A stretch of 64,000 nt of DNA from Streptosporangiaceae bacterium NEAU-GS5. Lineage in GTDB: Bacteria; Actinomycetota; Actinomycetes; Streptosporangiales; Streptosporangiaceae. This document shows, piece after piece, positions 28,000 through 37,013 of this stretch. The DNA lies in assembly GCA_017592665.1 (NCBI GenBank), contig JAGFNW010000023.1:1-64000 (forward strand), given 5' to 3'. A model generated the notes under the pieces. That model was not told the origin of the DNA. It saw nothing but the letters and a program-made list of their open reading frames with translations, and made no database searches. Position numbers and translations under genes: made by a program. Every line of letters starts with the position of its first letter. Position 1 is the first letter of the stretch.

Positions 28000-29019
28000 G
28001 TGAAACGACCGACGATCGCGGACATCGCGCGTGAGGCGGGGGTGTCGAAGGGGGCCGTGTCGTACGCGCTGAACGGCCAGCCCGGGGTGTCCGAGTCCAC
28101 CCGGCGCCGGATCCTCGCCATCGCCGAGCAGATCGGCTGGCAGCCCAACAGCGCCGCCCGCGCCCTCAACGGCGCCCGCGCCGACGCCGTCGGCCTGGCC
28201 CTGTGCCGCCCGGCCCGGATCCTCGGCATGGAACCGTTCTTCATGGAGCTGATCAGCGGCATCGAGGCCGAGCTCGCCGCCCGCGGCTGCGCCCTCATGC
28301 TGCAGGTCGTCCGCGACCACGACGCCGAGATCGCCGTGCACCGCAGATGGTGGGGTGAGGGCCGCATCGACGGCGCCTTCCTCGTCGACCTGCACATCGA
28401 CGACCCGCGCGTGCCCGTGCTCGAATCGCTCGCCATGCCGGTCGTCGTGGTCGGCGACCCCTCCTCAGCGGGCCGGCTCGCCCCCGTCTGGTCCGACGAG
28501 GTGGTCGCCGTCCGGGAAACCGTCGCCTACCTGGCCGCCCTCGGCCACCGCCGGATCGCCCGCGTGGCCGGGCTGCCCCGGCTCGTCCACACGGCCATCA
28601 GAGACCGCGCCTTCACCGAGGCCGGCGGTGGGCTGGGCGAGTGCCCGATCGTGCACACCGACTACACGGGCGAGGAAGGCGCGCGGGCCACCCGCCGCCT
28701 GCTCAGCTCGGAGGCCCGGCCCACCGCGATCATCTACGACAACGACATCATGGCCGTCGCCGGCCTCTCCGTGGCCCAGGAAATGCGGCTGAACGTCCCC
28801 GCCGACCTGTCCATCGTCGCCTGGGACGACTCCCCGCTCGCCCAGGTCGTCCGCCCGCCGCTCACCGCGCTCACCAGAGACATCCCCGCGTACGGCGCCC
28901 ACGCGGCGCAGACCCTCCTCGCCCTCATCGACGGCGCCGAGACCCCCGCCAAAGACGGCCACGAAGACCAGCCCCCGCGTCTGACCCCCCGCGGCAGCAC
29001 CGCGCCCCCACCCTTCTGA
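28000..29019 (+). CDS. LacI family transcriptional regulator of the mannoside operon
   Basis: 339 residues. The N-terminal LacI HTH reads TIADIAREAGVSKGAVSYAL (about 5-24) and the hinge-helix region has NSAARALNG. The periplasmic-binding-protein-like effector domain continues to about 320, including DNDIMAVAGLSVAQEM. The tail is Pro-rich. The start is GTG 28000 after GGGGG. It is divergent from the importer operon, with the 14-bp operator and promoter in between. The expected effector is a beta-mannoside or mannose derivative. Confidence 0.93.
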   Translation: MKRPTIADIAREAGVSKGAVSYALNGQPGVSESTRRRILAIAEQIGWQPNSAARALNGARADAVGLALCRPARILGMEPFFMELISGIEAELAARGCALMLQVVRDHDAEIAVHRRWWGEGRIDGAFLVDLHIDDPRVPVLESLAMPVVVVGDPSSAGRLAPVWSDEVVAVRETVAYLAALGHRRIARVAGLPRLVHTAIRDRAFTEAGGGLGECPIVHTDYTGEEGARATRRLLSSEARPTAIIYDNDIMAVAGLSVAQEMRLNVPADLSIVAWDDSPLAQVVRPPLTALTRDIPAYGAHAAQTLLALIDGAETPAKDGHEDQPPRLTPRGSTAPPPF

Positions 29020-29061
29020 GCTTCTGACCTTCTGACCGGGAGGCCGGGAGGCCGGGAGGCC
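29013..29061. repeat. Two short tandem repeats after the LacI gene
   Basis: TTCTGA with a two- to three-base spacer occurs three times (29013-29036) and GGGAGGCC three times (29038-29061), at the end of and just past the LacI coding region. They look like simple slippage repeats. A terminator-like fold is not obvious. Confidence 0.6.
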
Positions 29062-29230
29062 GGATCACCGCCGAGGCAGACTGGACGAAAGACCCTTTTA
29101 CCCTGCCGTTAACGCGGCCTCGATAAACTTGCCGACGGTTTGCCTTCCGGCAGCGCTGGCGGCGCCGGCGGGCCACCACCCATTCACCACCCGCACAGGT
29201 TCATCGCGTTCATTTCCAGGAGTCCCGACA

Positions 29231-30643
29231 GTGGGCCATGTCGACGTGCGCATATCGCCTCCCGCGCCGCCCGTGCCTCCCGACGAGGCTCCTCCCGCGC
29301 GCCGTGACCCGCCCAAATGGCGCGCCTGGCTCTGGGTGACGCTCGCCGCGGTCACCGGCGTCGTCGTCGGGGCCGTCACCTTCCTCGTCGCCGGGGTCTT
29401 CAAGCTGTCGCACAACGTGCGCCACGAGGCGGTGTCCAGCCAAGACCTGGGTGTGCGCCCCGCCAAAATCGCGACCCGGGCCATGAACGTGCTCATCGTC
29501 GGCTCCGACCAGCGCGACGGCGCCAACGCCAAATACGGCCACCTGATCGCCGGCGAGCGGACCGACACGATCATCCTGGCCCACATCTCCCCCAAGCGGG
29601 ACGGGGCCCTGCTCATCAGCTTTCCGCGCGACTCACTGGTCCATCTGCCCAACTGCCGCAACCAGCGGGCCCACGTCGGCATGATCAATGAATCGTTCAA
29701 CTCGGGCGGCATCGCCTGCACCTGGAAGACGATCGAGTCGCTGACCGGCATCCACATCGATCACTTCGTCAAAGTCGACTTCACCGGCTTCAAGCAGATG
29801 GTCGACTCGCTCGGCGGCGTGCCCGTCTGCGTCCCCGAGCCGGGGATCGACGACCGCAAGGCGCTGCTCCACCTGCCGCCCGGCCGCCAGATCCTGCGCG
29901 GCGAGCAGGCCCTCGGCTACGTCCGGGCTCGCTACAGCCTCGGCGACGGCTCCGACATCGGGCGCATCCAGCGGCAGCAGATGTTCCTCGCGTCCATGGC
30001 CAAGAAGGCCATGAGCGGCGAAACCCTGACCGACCCGGCCCGGCTGTTCGGTTTCCTCGACGCGGTGACCAAGTCCATCACCACCGACCCCGACCTCACC
30101 GTGGGCGTGCTCAAAGACCTCGCGACGAGCGCGAAGGGCCTGAGCGCCGGCCGGATCCGCTTCGTCACCACCCCGTGGCGCTACTCGCTGGCCCAGCCCG
30201 GCCGGGTCGAATGGGTCGAGCCCCAGGCCGGCCGCCTGTTCCACATGGTCGCCGCCGACGAGGTCGACAAGCAGGTCAACAGCGGCCAGCAGAAGGTGCC
30301 GAAGTCGCAGATCCACATCGTCATCCAGAACGGCTCCGGCAACGCCCGCCTCGGCTCGAACGTCGCCGCCGACCTCGAGCAGCGCGGCTATCACATCGTC
30401 CGCGTCGAGCAGGCCCCCAAGGCCTATCCGAACACGGTCATCAAATACGCCCCCTCCGGCGCCTCGCGCGCGCCCCGCCTCTTCCACGAGCTCGTCAAGA
30501 CCACGACCTTCGAGGTGACCGCCTCCCAGACCCAAACCCTCGTCCTCGTCCTCGGCGCCGACTGGCAGGGCCTCCACCCGCCCCGCACCCTCGACGACGT
30601 CGAAGGCATCGACGCCACCCAAGACACCTGCACCGCCAACTGA
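29231..30643 (+). CDS. LCP (LytR-CpsA-Psr) family protein with LytR_C domain
   Basis: 470 residues. A Pro-rich cytosolic N-terminus (1-30) precedes one transmembrane helix (about 36-62). The LCP domain has NVLIVGSDQRDG, ERTDTIILAHI, LISFPRDSLVHLP and the Arg-rich ending YVRARYSLGDGSDIGRIQRQQ. A C-terminal LytR_C domain (about 340-470, IHIVIQNGSGNARLGSNVAADL) follows. LCP enzymes attach polymers such as arabinogalactan or teichoic acids to peptidoglycan outside the membrane. GTG 29231 has AGGAG eight bases upstream. Confidence 0.9.
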   Translation: MGHVDVRISPPAPPVPPDEAPPARRDPPKWRAWLWVTLAAVTGVVVGAVTFLVAGVFKLSHNVRHEAVSSQDLGVRPAKIATRAMNVLIVGSDQRDGANAKYGHLIAGERTDTIILAHISPKRDGALLISFPRDSLVHLPNCRNQRAHVGMINESFNSGGIACTWKTIESLTGIHIDHFVKVDFTGFKQMVDSLGGVPVCVPEPGIDDRKALLHLPPGRQILRGEQALGYVRARYSLGDGSDIGRIQRQQMFLASMAKKAMSGETLTDPARLFGFLDAVTKSITTDPDLTVGVLKDLATSAKGLSAGRIRFVTTPWRYSLAQPGRVEWVEPQAGRLFHMVAADEVDKQVNSGQQKVPKSQIHIVIQNGSGNARLGSNVAADLEQRGYHIVRVEQAPKAYPNTVIKYAPSGASRAPRLFHELVKTTTFEVTASQTQTLVLVLGADWQGLHPPRTLDDVEGIDATQDTCTAN

Positions 30644-30673
30644 CCCACCCCGCCACCATGGCTCGATTTAACC

Positions 30674-30697
30674 CTGAGTGACGATATATTTACTCAG
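30674..30697 (+). promoter_or_regulatory. Leaderless promoter with inverted repeat
   Basis: A -10 hexamer TATATT (30685-30690) ends six bases before the GTG start at 30697, with no Shine-Dalgarno, as in leaderless actinobacterial genes. CTGAGT (30674-30679) and ACTCAG (30692-30697) form a perfect 6-base inverted repeat around the -10. A repressor bound there would block the promoter. Confidence 0.45.
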
Positions 30698-31260
30698 TGC
30701 TTACCTCGTTTGCCGACGAGAGTCTCCGCCGTCGCCCGGCAGACCACAGCGTTTACGCGATGGGCGCGGTCGTGCTCGAGTCGGCCCACCACGACACCGT
30801 CCGTGTCACCCTCGAGTCCCTTCGGCTCGGCAAGAAGCCGCGCCTGCATTGGCGCGATGAGTCGTCCGCGCACCGGCTCGTCATCGCACAGCAACTGGCC
30901 GGCCTGCCGATATCGGGTGTCGTCGTGGTCCTCTTCTATGACGGCGCCACCAGGACGGAGCGGGCGCGCCGCCGCTGCTTCGAGCGGCTCCTCGTTGAAC
31001 TCGAACAGGCAGGCGTCGAGACGGTCGTCGTCGAAAGCCGATCGCCGACCATGGACCTACAGGACCGACGGCTGCTCACCGCCCTGCGCCGGTCTCGGAC
31101 GATCCACAAGGACACTCATGTGAGCTGGCAGCAGTCGTTCGACGAGCCGATTCTGTGGGCGGCAGACGCGGTGGCGAGCGCGACGACGTGGTGGCTTGAT
31201 GGAGACCGGCGCTACTTCGACCTGCTAGCCGACCAGGTCCGTGTGGAGTGCCTGCATTGA
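30697..31260 (+). CDS. DUF3800-like hypothetical protein
   Basis: 187 residues. FADESLR at the N-terminus gives the acidic Asp-Glu pair of the DUF3800 group (predicted RNase H-like fold). KPRLHWRDES near 48-57 and DEPILWAADAVASA near 150-163 are further conserved-looking acidic motifs, consistent with a metal-dependent nuclease fold. That function is family prediction only. No partner gene is evident. The start is a leaderless GTG. Confidence 0.7.
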   Translation: MLTSFADESLRRRPADHSVYAMGAVVLESAHHDTVRVTLESLRLGKKPRLHWRDESSAHRLVIAQQLAGLPISGVVVVLFYDGATRTERARRRCFERLLVELEQAGVETVVVESRSPTMDLQDRRLLTALRRSRTIHKDTHVSWQQSFDEPILWAADAVASATTWWLDGDRRYFDLLADQVRVECLH

Positions 31261-31299
31261 TGCAGCAGTGACAGAGAACACCGTGACGAGACAGCGCGA

Positions 31300-31336
31300 A
31301 GGCCGGGCACCCGATATCCCTCGGTAGTCCCGGCCT
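31300..31336. terminator. Hairpin downstream of DUF3800-like gene
   Basis: AGGCCGGG (31300-31307) pairs with CCCGGCCT (31329-31336), 21-base loop, between the convergent DUF3800-like gene and the repeat-rich membrane protein gene. No U-tract follows, which is usual for actinobacteria. Confidence 0.5.
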
Positions 31337-31430
31337 CACTTCCGTACTCCCAGGGGCACGGCCATATTCATTTTGGCTTACAGATCGTCACGACGCAAGA
31401 GCAATACGTATGAGCTGGGAAGCACGGGGA

Positions 31431-32624
31431 TTAGAAGAGCCAGTCGACGAACTTGCCGAGGGGGTTGGAGCGGGTGGGGGGCGGGGGTGACGGCTGCGGA
31501 GGGGCGGTCGTGGTCGTGGCCGCCGACGGGCGGGGGCTGGGGTTGGTGGTGGGGGCGTCGGAGATGGTCGTCGGGTTGGAGCTCGGAACGGGGTTGGTGG
31601 TGGTGCGCTGCGGCGTTGGGCGCGCGGTCGAGCGTCTGCCGGCATCGGGGGTGGCCGTAGCGGCTGGGGTCGGGGTCACCGAGGGCGCCGTGGAGTCGGG
31701 GGCTACCGCCTTGGCGGATGTGGAGGCGGAGGGGGCGGTGCTGCCGGTGGTGGGCCGTCCGTCGCCGGAGGGGATGGTGAGGCCGCTCGGGCGGGAGGCT
31801 TCGGCCGCCGTGCAGGTGCGTGCCGTACAGGACGTCTGGGAGCCGATCACGAAGGTGGCGGCGCAGGTGCCGGCGACGACGGCGCCGGCCACGAGGGCGG
31901 CGCGGCGCAGGGTGCGACGCCGGGCGGCATCGGCGGCTGCTCGCTCCGCGGCGTCCCGATCTGTGACGTCCCAATCTGCGGCGTCCCGATCTGTGGCGTC
32001 GGTGTCCGCGGTCGGGCGCGTGCCGTCCCAGGCGGCGTCGCCTATGGCTTGGCGCGTGGGGTTCCCGGAGGGGTCGTCGCGGGGGGTGTCCTGGTCGTCC
32101 CAGGCGTCTGAGGCCAGGTCCAGGAGTTGGTGCGTGTCGTCCCGGGCGTCCCCTGGGCCCGCTTCGGTGTACGGCATGGCCGGGGCGGGGTCGCTGAGGA
32201 CATCCCATGGCGCGGACGGGCCGTCGGCGAGCGTGGTCTCGTCGAGGAGGACCACGTCTTCGGCGCCTGGATTCGCGTGGGTCAGGCGGTCGGCGGGGCC
32301 GAGGGGGTCGTCGACGTAGGAGGGGTGGTCGAGAGGCTCGAAAGACTGGTGGCCGAGATGGGAGATCGCGCCGTCGGCAAACGCGGGGCCGTCGAGGGGG
32401 GAGGGGTGGGTTCGGCGGGCCGGGGGCCGGGATGGGGCGGGTTCGGGGAGGTAGTAAGGGGCCTCGCGGGGCACATACGGCCGGACCATGGGGACCGGGG
32501 TCGAGTCGCCGGGAGAGTCGGCGCCCGCATATGTGCGGTCACCGGGAGAACCGGGGCCGGCGTGCGTGCGGTCACCGGGTGAGTCAGGGGCCGCGTGCGT
32601 GCGGTCGCCGGGTGCCGCGTCCAT
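31431..32624 (-). CDS. Hypothetical single-pass membrane protein with repeats and disordered tail
   Basis: 397 residues, no recognised domain. Residues 4-47 hold four copies of an 11-residue unit like SPGDRTHAGPG. Low-complexity acidic Asp-rich sequence continues to about 210, including DATDRDAADWDVTDRDAAE. One transmembrane helix (about 225-247, ALVAGAVVAGTCAATFVIG) is followed by an extracytoplasmic Thr/Pro/Ser-rich tail ending NPLGKFVDWLF. It is divergent from the LCP gene at 32849, suggesting an envelope role. ATG 32624 follows GAAAGG by nine bases. Confidence 0.65.
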   Translation of the reverse strand: MDAAPGDRTHAAPDSPGDRTHAGPGSPGDRTYAGADSPGDSTPVPMVRPYVPREAPYYLPEPAPSRPPARRTHPSPLDGPAFADGAISHLGHQSFEPLDHPSYVDDPLGPADRLTHANPGAEDVVLLDETTLADGPSAPWDVLSDPAPAMPYTEAGPGDARDDTHQLLDLASDAWDDQDTPRDDPSGNPTRQAIGDAAWDGTRPTADTDATDRDAADWDVTDRDAAERAAADAARRRTLRRAALVAGAVVAGTCAATFVIGSQTSCTARTCTAAEASRPSGLTIPSGDGRPTTGSTAPSASTSAKAVAPDSTAPSVTPTPAATATPDAGRRSTARPTPQRTTTNPVPSSNPTTISDAPTTNPSPRPSAATTTTAPPQPSPPPPTRSNPLGKFVDWLF

Positions 32625-32848
32625 TCCGGGCAGCCTTTCCTCAGGAATTCGGACGAGGACCCATCTAACACCAGTCGACACATCTTGTCCGGAAATCTCA
32701 CTACATAAAGTTTGGGTCACCCACCGACCTCGGAACGCGTTCGGCAAAGTCGCTTGCGCCGCGCAAAGCTCGAAGCAAGACGTTACTAACCTGTTATGAC
32801 GCCTGGTGAAAGGGCATAGACAGGCATAGCTCGGACTTGGGGTGCGGG

Positions 32849-34243
32849 ATGGGCAGCGAGCAAAGCAGCGACCATAGACGCCTGCGACTGGCGCTGTACC
32901 TGACGGTCGCATCGGCATTGGTTTGGGGAATCGCCCACCTTTGGGCCGGCCGGACGAAGACCGGCGTCGTGTTGGCCGCGCTCTACGTGTTCGTCCTCGG
33001 CGTGGTCATGACAGCCATCACCGCCCTGCGGCCGCAGTTGCTCTCGCTCGTCCTCCAGCCCGTCTGGCTGGACCGGATCACCGTGGCCGTGGTCGCCATC
33101 GCGGCCCTGTGGATCGCCGTCATCGTCTCGTCCTATCGGGTCACCCGGCCTCGCGGCATGTGGGGCGCGCGGCGCCACTTCGCCTCGGCGCTCGTCGGCC
33201 TGCTCTGCCTCGTCGTGGCCACCCCCATGGCGTACGCGGCACGGCTGGCGCACGTCTCGCAGGACGTCGTCAACACGGTCTTCTCCGCGTCCGAGCCAGG
33301 CTCCGTACGGTCCGACAAAGACGCGTGGGCCGGCAAGCCGCGCCTGAACATCCTGCTGGTCGGTGCCGACGCGGCCAAGAACCGGCCGGGAGCGCGGACC
33401 GACAGCATGACGGTGGCCAGCGTCGACACGCACTCCGGCCGTACCGTGCTGTTCAGCCTGCCGCGCAACCTCGAGCACGTGCCGATGCCGCCCGGCCCGG
33501 CCAGCCTGGCCTTCCCGTACGGCTTTACGGGCAACCACGACGCGACCTCGCCCGGCCTGCTGAACGAGGTCTACGAGTGGGGCGCCGACCACCCCGACAT
33601 GGTGCCCGGCGTGGCCGACCCGCGGCAGCGCGGGATCACGCTGCTCAAGCAGACCATCGGCGGCATCCTCGGCATCGACGTCGACTACTACGCCATGGTC
33701 GACATGCGCGGCTTCGCCCAGATCATCGACGCCATCGGCGGCGTGACGGTGACCGTGCGGGAGCCGATCGTCTTCGGGCGATACCGCGAGGGGCTGCTCC
33801 CCGCGGGCACCCGCCGCCTGTCCGGCGAGGAGGCCCTCTGGTACGGCAGGTCGCGCACCGACAGCGACGACTACGTCCGGATGGGCCGCCAGAAGTGCCT
33901 GCTCAACGCGATCGCCAAGCAGGCCGAGCCGGTCAACGTGCTGCGCGGCTTCGACCGGATCGCGGACGCGGCCAAGCGCTACGTGTCGACGGACGTGCCG
34001 CAGCGCCTGCTGCCGGCCCTCGTCGAGCTGTCGGACAAGGTCAAGGCCACCTCCGTCAAGAGCGTCCAGTTCGTGCCGCCGCTGATCAGCACGGTCTATC
34101 CGGACTGGGAGCTGATCAAGCACAAGGTCTCCGACGCGATCAAGGCCGACCGGGTGGCCGCGGCCCGCGACGAGCCGGGCCGTCCGGCGCGCGCGACGCC
34201 GTCGCCGAGCGACGCCGTCTCCCTCGACGCGATCTGCGACTGA
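32849..34243 (+). CDS. LCP (LytR-CpsA-Psr) family protein, multi-helix N-terminus
   Basis: 464 residues. Four hydrophobic helices occupy the first 130 residues (unlike the single anchor of the LCP at 29231). The LCP catalytic domain follows, with LNILLVGADAAKNRPGARTD, TVLFSLPRNLEHVPMP, YYAMVDMRGFAQIIDAIGG and RSRTDSDDYVRMGRQKC. It has no LytR_C domain. This is the LCP subtype with a polytopic N-terminus seen in Streptosporangiales and Streptomyces. ATG 32849 is the likeliest start; an in-frame TTG lies at 32837. Confidence 0.88.
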   Translation: MGSEQSSDHRRLRLALYLTVASALVWGIAHLWAGRTKTGVVLAALYVFVLGVVMTAITALRPQLLSLVLQPVWLDRITVAVVAIAALWIAVIVSSYRVTRPRGMWGARRHFASALVGLLCLVVATPMAYAARLAHVSQDVVNTVFSASEPGSVRSDKDAWAGKPRLNILLVGADAAKNRPGARTDSMTVASVDTHSGRTVLFSLPRNLEHVPMPPGPASLAFPYGFTGNHDATSPGLLNEVYEWGADHPDMVPGVADPRQRGITLLKQTIGGILGIDVDYYAMVDMRGFAQIIDAIGGVTVTVREPIVFGRYREGLLPAGTRRLSGEEALWYGRSRTDSDDYVRMGRQKCLLNAIAKQAEPVNVLRGFDRIADAAKRYVSTDVPQRLLPALVELSDKVKATSVKSVQFVPPLISTVYPDWELIKHKVSDAIKADRVAAARDEPGRPARATPSPSDAVSLDAICD

Positions 34244-34316
34244 CGCCCTCCCGGCCGCCCGCCCGATCAGCGCGAGCGGGTTGACAAAACGGGTGACAAC
34301 TCTGTCTCAAAGAGTG

Positions 34317-34400
34317 ATCAAATACCTATCAAACTTGACGGGAATCCATGGATCAGTTTCAATATCGATTAAACCGACTTATTAAGTAGGAATCGAGGAG
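34317..34400 (+). promoter_or_regulatory. AT-rich control region of the sulfate operon
   Basis: ATCAAA occurs at 34317-34322 and 34328-34333 (11-base period), followed by TTGACG at 34335-34340 as a possible -35 and a weak AT-rich -10 around 34358-34365. An imperfect palindrome ACTTATTAAGT lies near 34377-34387, and GAGGAG at 34395-34400 is the ribosome site. The region is far more AT-rich than its surroundings. The Rrf2 regulator at the operon's end is a candidate binder. Confidence 0.4.
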
Positions 34401-34405
34401 AAGCG

Positions 34406-35413
34406 ATGCGCGTTCGCAGGAGTCTGGCGGTCACAGCCGCGGTGGCGGTCGCCGCCCTGGCCGCCGCCTGCGGGGGTGGGGGCTCGTCGTCTGGGGGAGA
34501 CGGGAAGGTCCAGCTCTCGCTGGTGGCCTATTCGACCCCACAGGCGGCCTACAAGGACATCATCGCCGCGTTCCAGAAGACGCCCGAAGGCAAGAACATC
34601 ACTTTCACCCAGTCGTACGGCGCCTCCGGCGACCAGAGCCGCGCCGTGGCCGCGGGGCTCAAAGCCGACATCGTGCACCTCTCCCTGGAGCCCGACGTCA
34701 CCCGCCTGGTCAAGGCGGGCCTGGTCGCCGACGACTGGAACAAGGGCGCCGACAAGGGCATCCTGACCAAGTCGATCGTGGTCATCGGCGTGCGCAAGGG
34801 CAACCCGAAGGCGATCAAGACCTGGGACGACCTGATCAAGCCGGGCACCGAGGTCATCACGCCCAACCCGTTCACCTCGGGCGGCGCGCGCTGGAACGTC
34901 CTCGCCGGCTATGGCGCCAAGTCCAGCAAGGGCGCCGACCAGGCGTCCGGCCTGAAGTATCTCGACTCCCTGTTCACCAACGTGCCCGTGCAGGATGACA
35001 GCGCGCGCAAGTCGCTGCAGACCTTCACCGGCGGCAAGGGCGACGCCATCCTCTCCTACGAGAACGAGGCGATCTTCGCCCAGCAGAACGGCCAGGCCAT
35101 CGACTACGTCGTGCCGGACGACACGATCCTGATCGAGAACCCGGCCGCCGTGACCAAGAACTCGGCGCACCCGACCGAGGCCGCCGCGTTCCTCAAGTTC
35201 CTGCACTCGTCGGCGGCGCAGGAGATCTTCGTGAAGAACGGCTACCGCCCGACCCTGGACGGCGTGGCCGGCGCGAACTTCCCCACCCCGGCCGGCCTGT
35301 TCACGATCAACGACCTCGGCGGCTGGAGCAAGGTCAACACCGAGTTCTTCGACCCCAAGGCCGGCCTGCTCGTGGCGATCGAGCAGAAGCTCGGCGTCGC
35401 CACCGAGAAGTGA
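34406..35413 (+). CDS. Sulfate ABC transporter substrate-binding lipoprotein
   Basis: 335 residues. Lipoprotein signal MRVRRSLAVTAAVAVAALAA with lipobox AAC (Cys about 22), then a Gly/Ser linker. The sulfate-binding family motifs QSYGASGDQSRAVAAGLKAD, NPFTSGGARWN and SYENEAIFA are clear. It delivers sulfate or thiosulfate to the CysTWA importer encoded just downstream. GAGGAG lies five bases before the ATG. Confidence 0.94.
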   Translation: MRVRRSLAVTAAVAVAALAAACGGGGSSSGGDGKVQLSLVAYSTPQAAYKDIIAAFQKTPEGKNITFTQSYGASGDQSRAVAAGLKADIVHLSLEPDVTRLVKAGLVADDWNKGADKGILTKSIVVIGVRKGNPKAIKTWDDLIKPGTEVITPNPFTSGGARWNVLAGYGAKSSKGADQASGLKYLDSLFTNVPVQDDSARKSLQTFTGGKGDAILSYENEAIFAQQNGQAIDYVVPDDTILIENPAAVTKNSAHPTEAAAFLKFLHSSAAQEIFVKNGYRPTLDGVAGANFPTPAGLFTINDLGGWSKVNTEFFDPKAGLLVAIEQKLGVATEK

Positions 35414-35426
35414 CGGTGACCCAGAA

Positions 35427-36245
35427 GTGACGGCAACCGCCGTAAGAGGCCGGGCCCGGACGCGCTTCCCCACGGGGACCGCGCTCGGGCTCGGCTCCGC
35501 CGTGCTGTACCTCAGCCTGATCGTGCTGATCCCGCTGGCGTTCGTGGCGTGGAAGTCGCTCGAAGAGGGCCCCGGAGGTTTCTGGGCGTCGGTGACCACC
35601 CCCGACGCGTGGGCCGCGCTCACGCTCACGATCGGCGCGTCGATCCTGGTCGCGTTGATCAACCTGGTGATGGGCACGCTGATCGCGTGGGTCCTGGTGC
35701 GCGACCGGTTCCCCGGCAAGGGCGTCGTCGACACACTCATCGACCTGCCGTTCGCGCTGCCGACGATCGTGGCCGGCCTGGTGCTGCTCGCCCTCTATGG
35801 CCCGGACAGCCCGCTCGGCGTCAACCTCGCCTACACCCGGGCTGGTGTGGTGCTGGCGCTGCTGTTCGTCACGCTGCCGTTCGTCGTCCGCACCGTCCAG
35901 CCGGTCCTGATCGAGCTCGACCAGGACATGGAGCAGGCGGCGGCCTCACTCGGGGCGAGCAACCTGCAGACCTTCCGCCGGATCATCCTGCCGAACCTGA
36001 TGCCGGCCATGCTGTCCGGCATGGCCCTGGCCTTCACCCGGTCGATCGCGGAATTCGGATCGACCGTGCTGATCTCCGGCAACCTTCCGTTCAAGACCCA
36101 GGTCGCGGCCGTCAACATCTTCTCCCAGATCGAGGGCGACAACCTGTCCGGCGCCGCGGCCATCTCGACCCTGCTGCTGATCGTCGCGCTGGTCGCGCTG
36201 ATCGCCGTCGATCTGCTCCAGCGCTGGGGGAGGCACCGTGGTTAA
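35427..36245 (+). CDS. cysT: Sulfate ABC transporter permease CysT
   Basis: 272 residues with six helices. The CysT/CysW family segment IDLPFALPTIVAGLVLLALYG and the EAA loop AAASLGASNLQTFRRIILPN are present, with GMALAFTRSIAEFGSTVLISGN near 205-226. It starts with GTG 13 bases after the binding-protein stop and overlaps cysW by eight bases. Confidence 0.94.
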   Translation: MTATAVRGRARTRFPTGTALGLGSAVLYLSLIVLIPLAFVAWKSLEEGPGGFWASVTTPDAWAALTLTIGASILVALINLVMGTLIAWVLVRDRFPGKGVVDTLIDLPFALPTIVAGLVLLALYGPDSPLGVNLAYTRAGVVLALLFVTLPFVVRTVQPVLIELDQDMEQAAASLGASNLQTFRRIILPNLMPAMLSGMALAFTRSIAEFGSTVLISGNLPFKTQVAAVNIFSQIEGDNLSGAAAISTLLLIVALVALIAVDLLQRWGRHRG

Positions 36246-37011
36246 GCGCCTCATCGTCCTGATCTATCTGCTCTTCCTGCTGGTCCTGCCGGTCGGGCTG
36301 ATCGCGTGGCGGACCTTCGGCGACGGCCTCGGGGCCTTCTTCGAAGCCCTGACCTCGTCGTCGGCGCTGCACGCCTTCCAGGTGACGCTGATCGTCGCGG
36401 TCTGGGCGGTCGTGCTCAACACCATCTTCGGCGTGGGCGCGGCCATTCTTCTGGTACGCCACGAGTTCCCCGGCAAGCGGCTGCTCAACGCGCTCATCGA
36501 CCTGCCGATGGCGGTCTCCCCGGTCGTCGTAGGGCTGGCCCTGATCCTCGTCTACGGCCGATTCGGACCGTTCGGAGGATGGCTGGAGGGCCGCGGCATC
36601 CAGATCATCTTCTCCACCCCGGGCATGGTCCTCGCCACCGTGTTCGTGGCGCTCCCGCTCGTGGTCCGCGCCGTGGTCCCCGTACTCGAAGAACTCGGAG
36701 ACGAGCAGGAACAGGCCGCCACCACGCTCGGGGCGAGCCGGTGGCAGACGTTCCTGCGGATCACGCTCCCGGGGATCCGCTGGGCCCTGGCGTACGGCGT
36801 GGTGCTCTGCCTGGCCCGCTCCCTCGGCGAGTACGGCGCGGTCGCGGTCGTGTCCGGACGCCTGGTCGACCAGACGCAGACCCTGACCCTCTTCGTCGAG
36901 GAACGCTTCCAGAACTTCGACCAGCCGGCCGCGTTCGCCGCCGCCACCGCGCTCGCGCTGATCGCCGTGCTCACCCTGCTGCTGACCAAGTTCCTCCGGC
37001 CGAAGGGCTGA
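36238..37011 (+). CDS. cysW: Sulfate ABC transporter permease CysW
   Basis: 257 residues, six helices. [21 protein letters not shown] matches CysW, the EAA loop is [20 protein letters not shown], and [24 protein letters not shown] is typical. It starts at GTG 36238 inside cysT and ends two bases before cysA. Confidence 0.94.
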   Translation: MVKRLIVLIYLLFLLVLPVGLIAWRTFGDGLGAFFEALTSSSALHAFQVTLIVAVWAVVLNTIFGVGAAILLVRHEFPGKRLLNALIDLPMAVSPVVVGLALILVYGRFGPFGGWLEGRGIQIIFSTPGMVLATVFVALPLVVRAVVPVLEELGDEQEQAATTLGASRWQTFLRITLPGIRWALAYGVVLCLARSLGEYGAVAVVSGRLVDQTQTLTLFVEERFQNFDQPAAFAAATALALIAVLTLLLTKFLRPKG

Positions 37012-37013
37012 CC

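Noticed and set aside
29037-29062. Possible CRISPR-like repeats
   Set aside because: Units are 8-9 bases in direct tandem without spacers; a simple slippage repeat.
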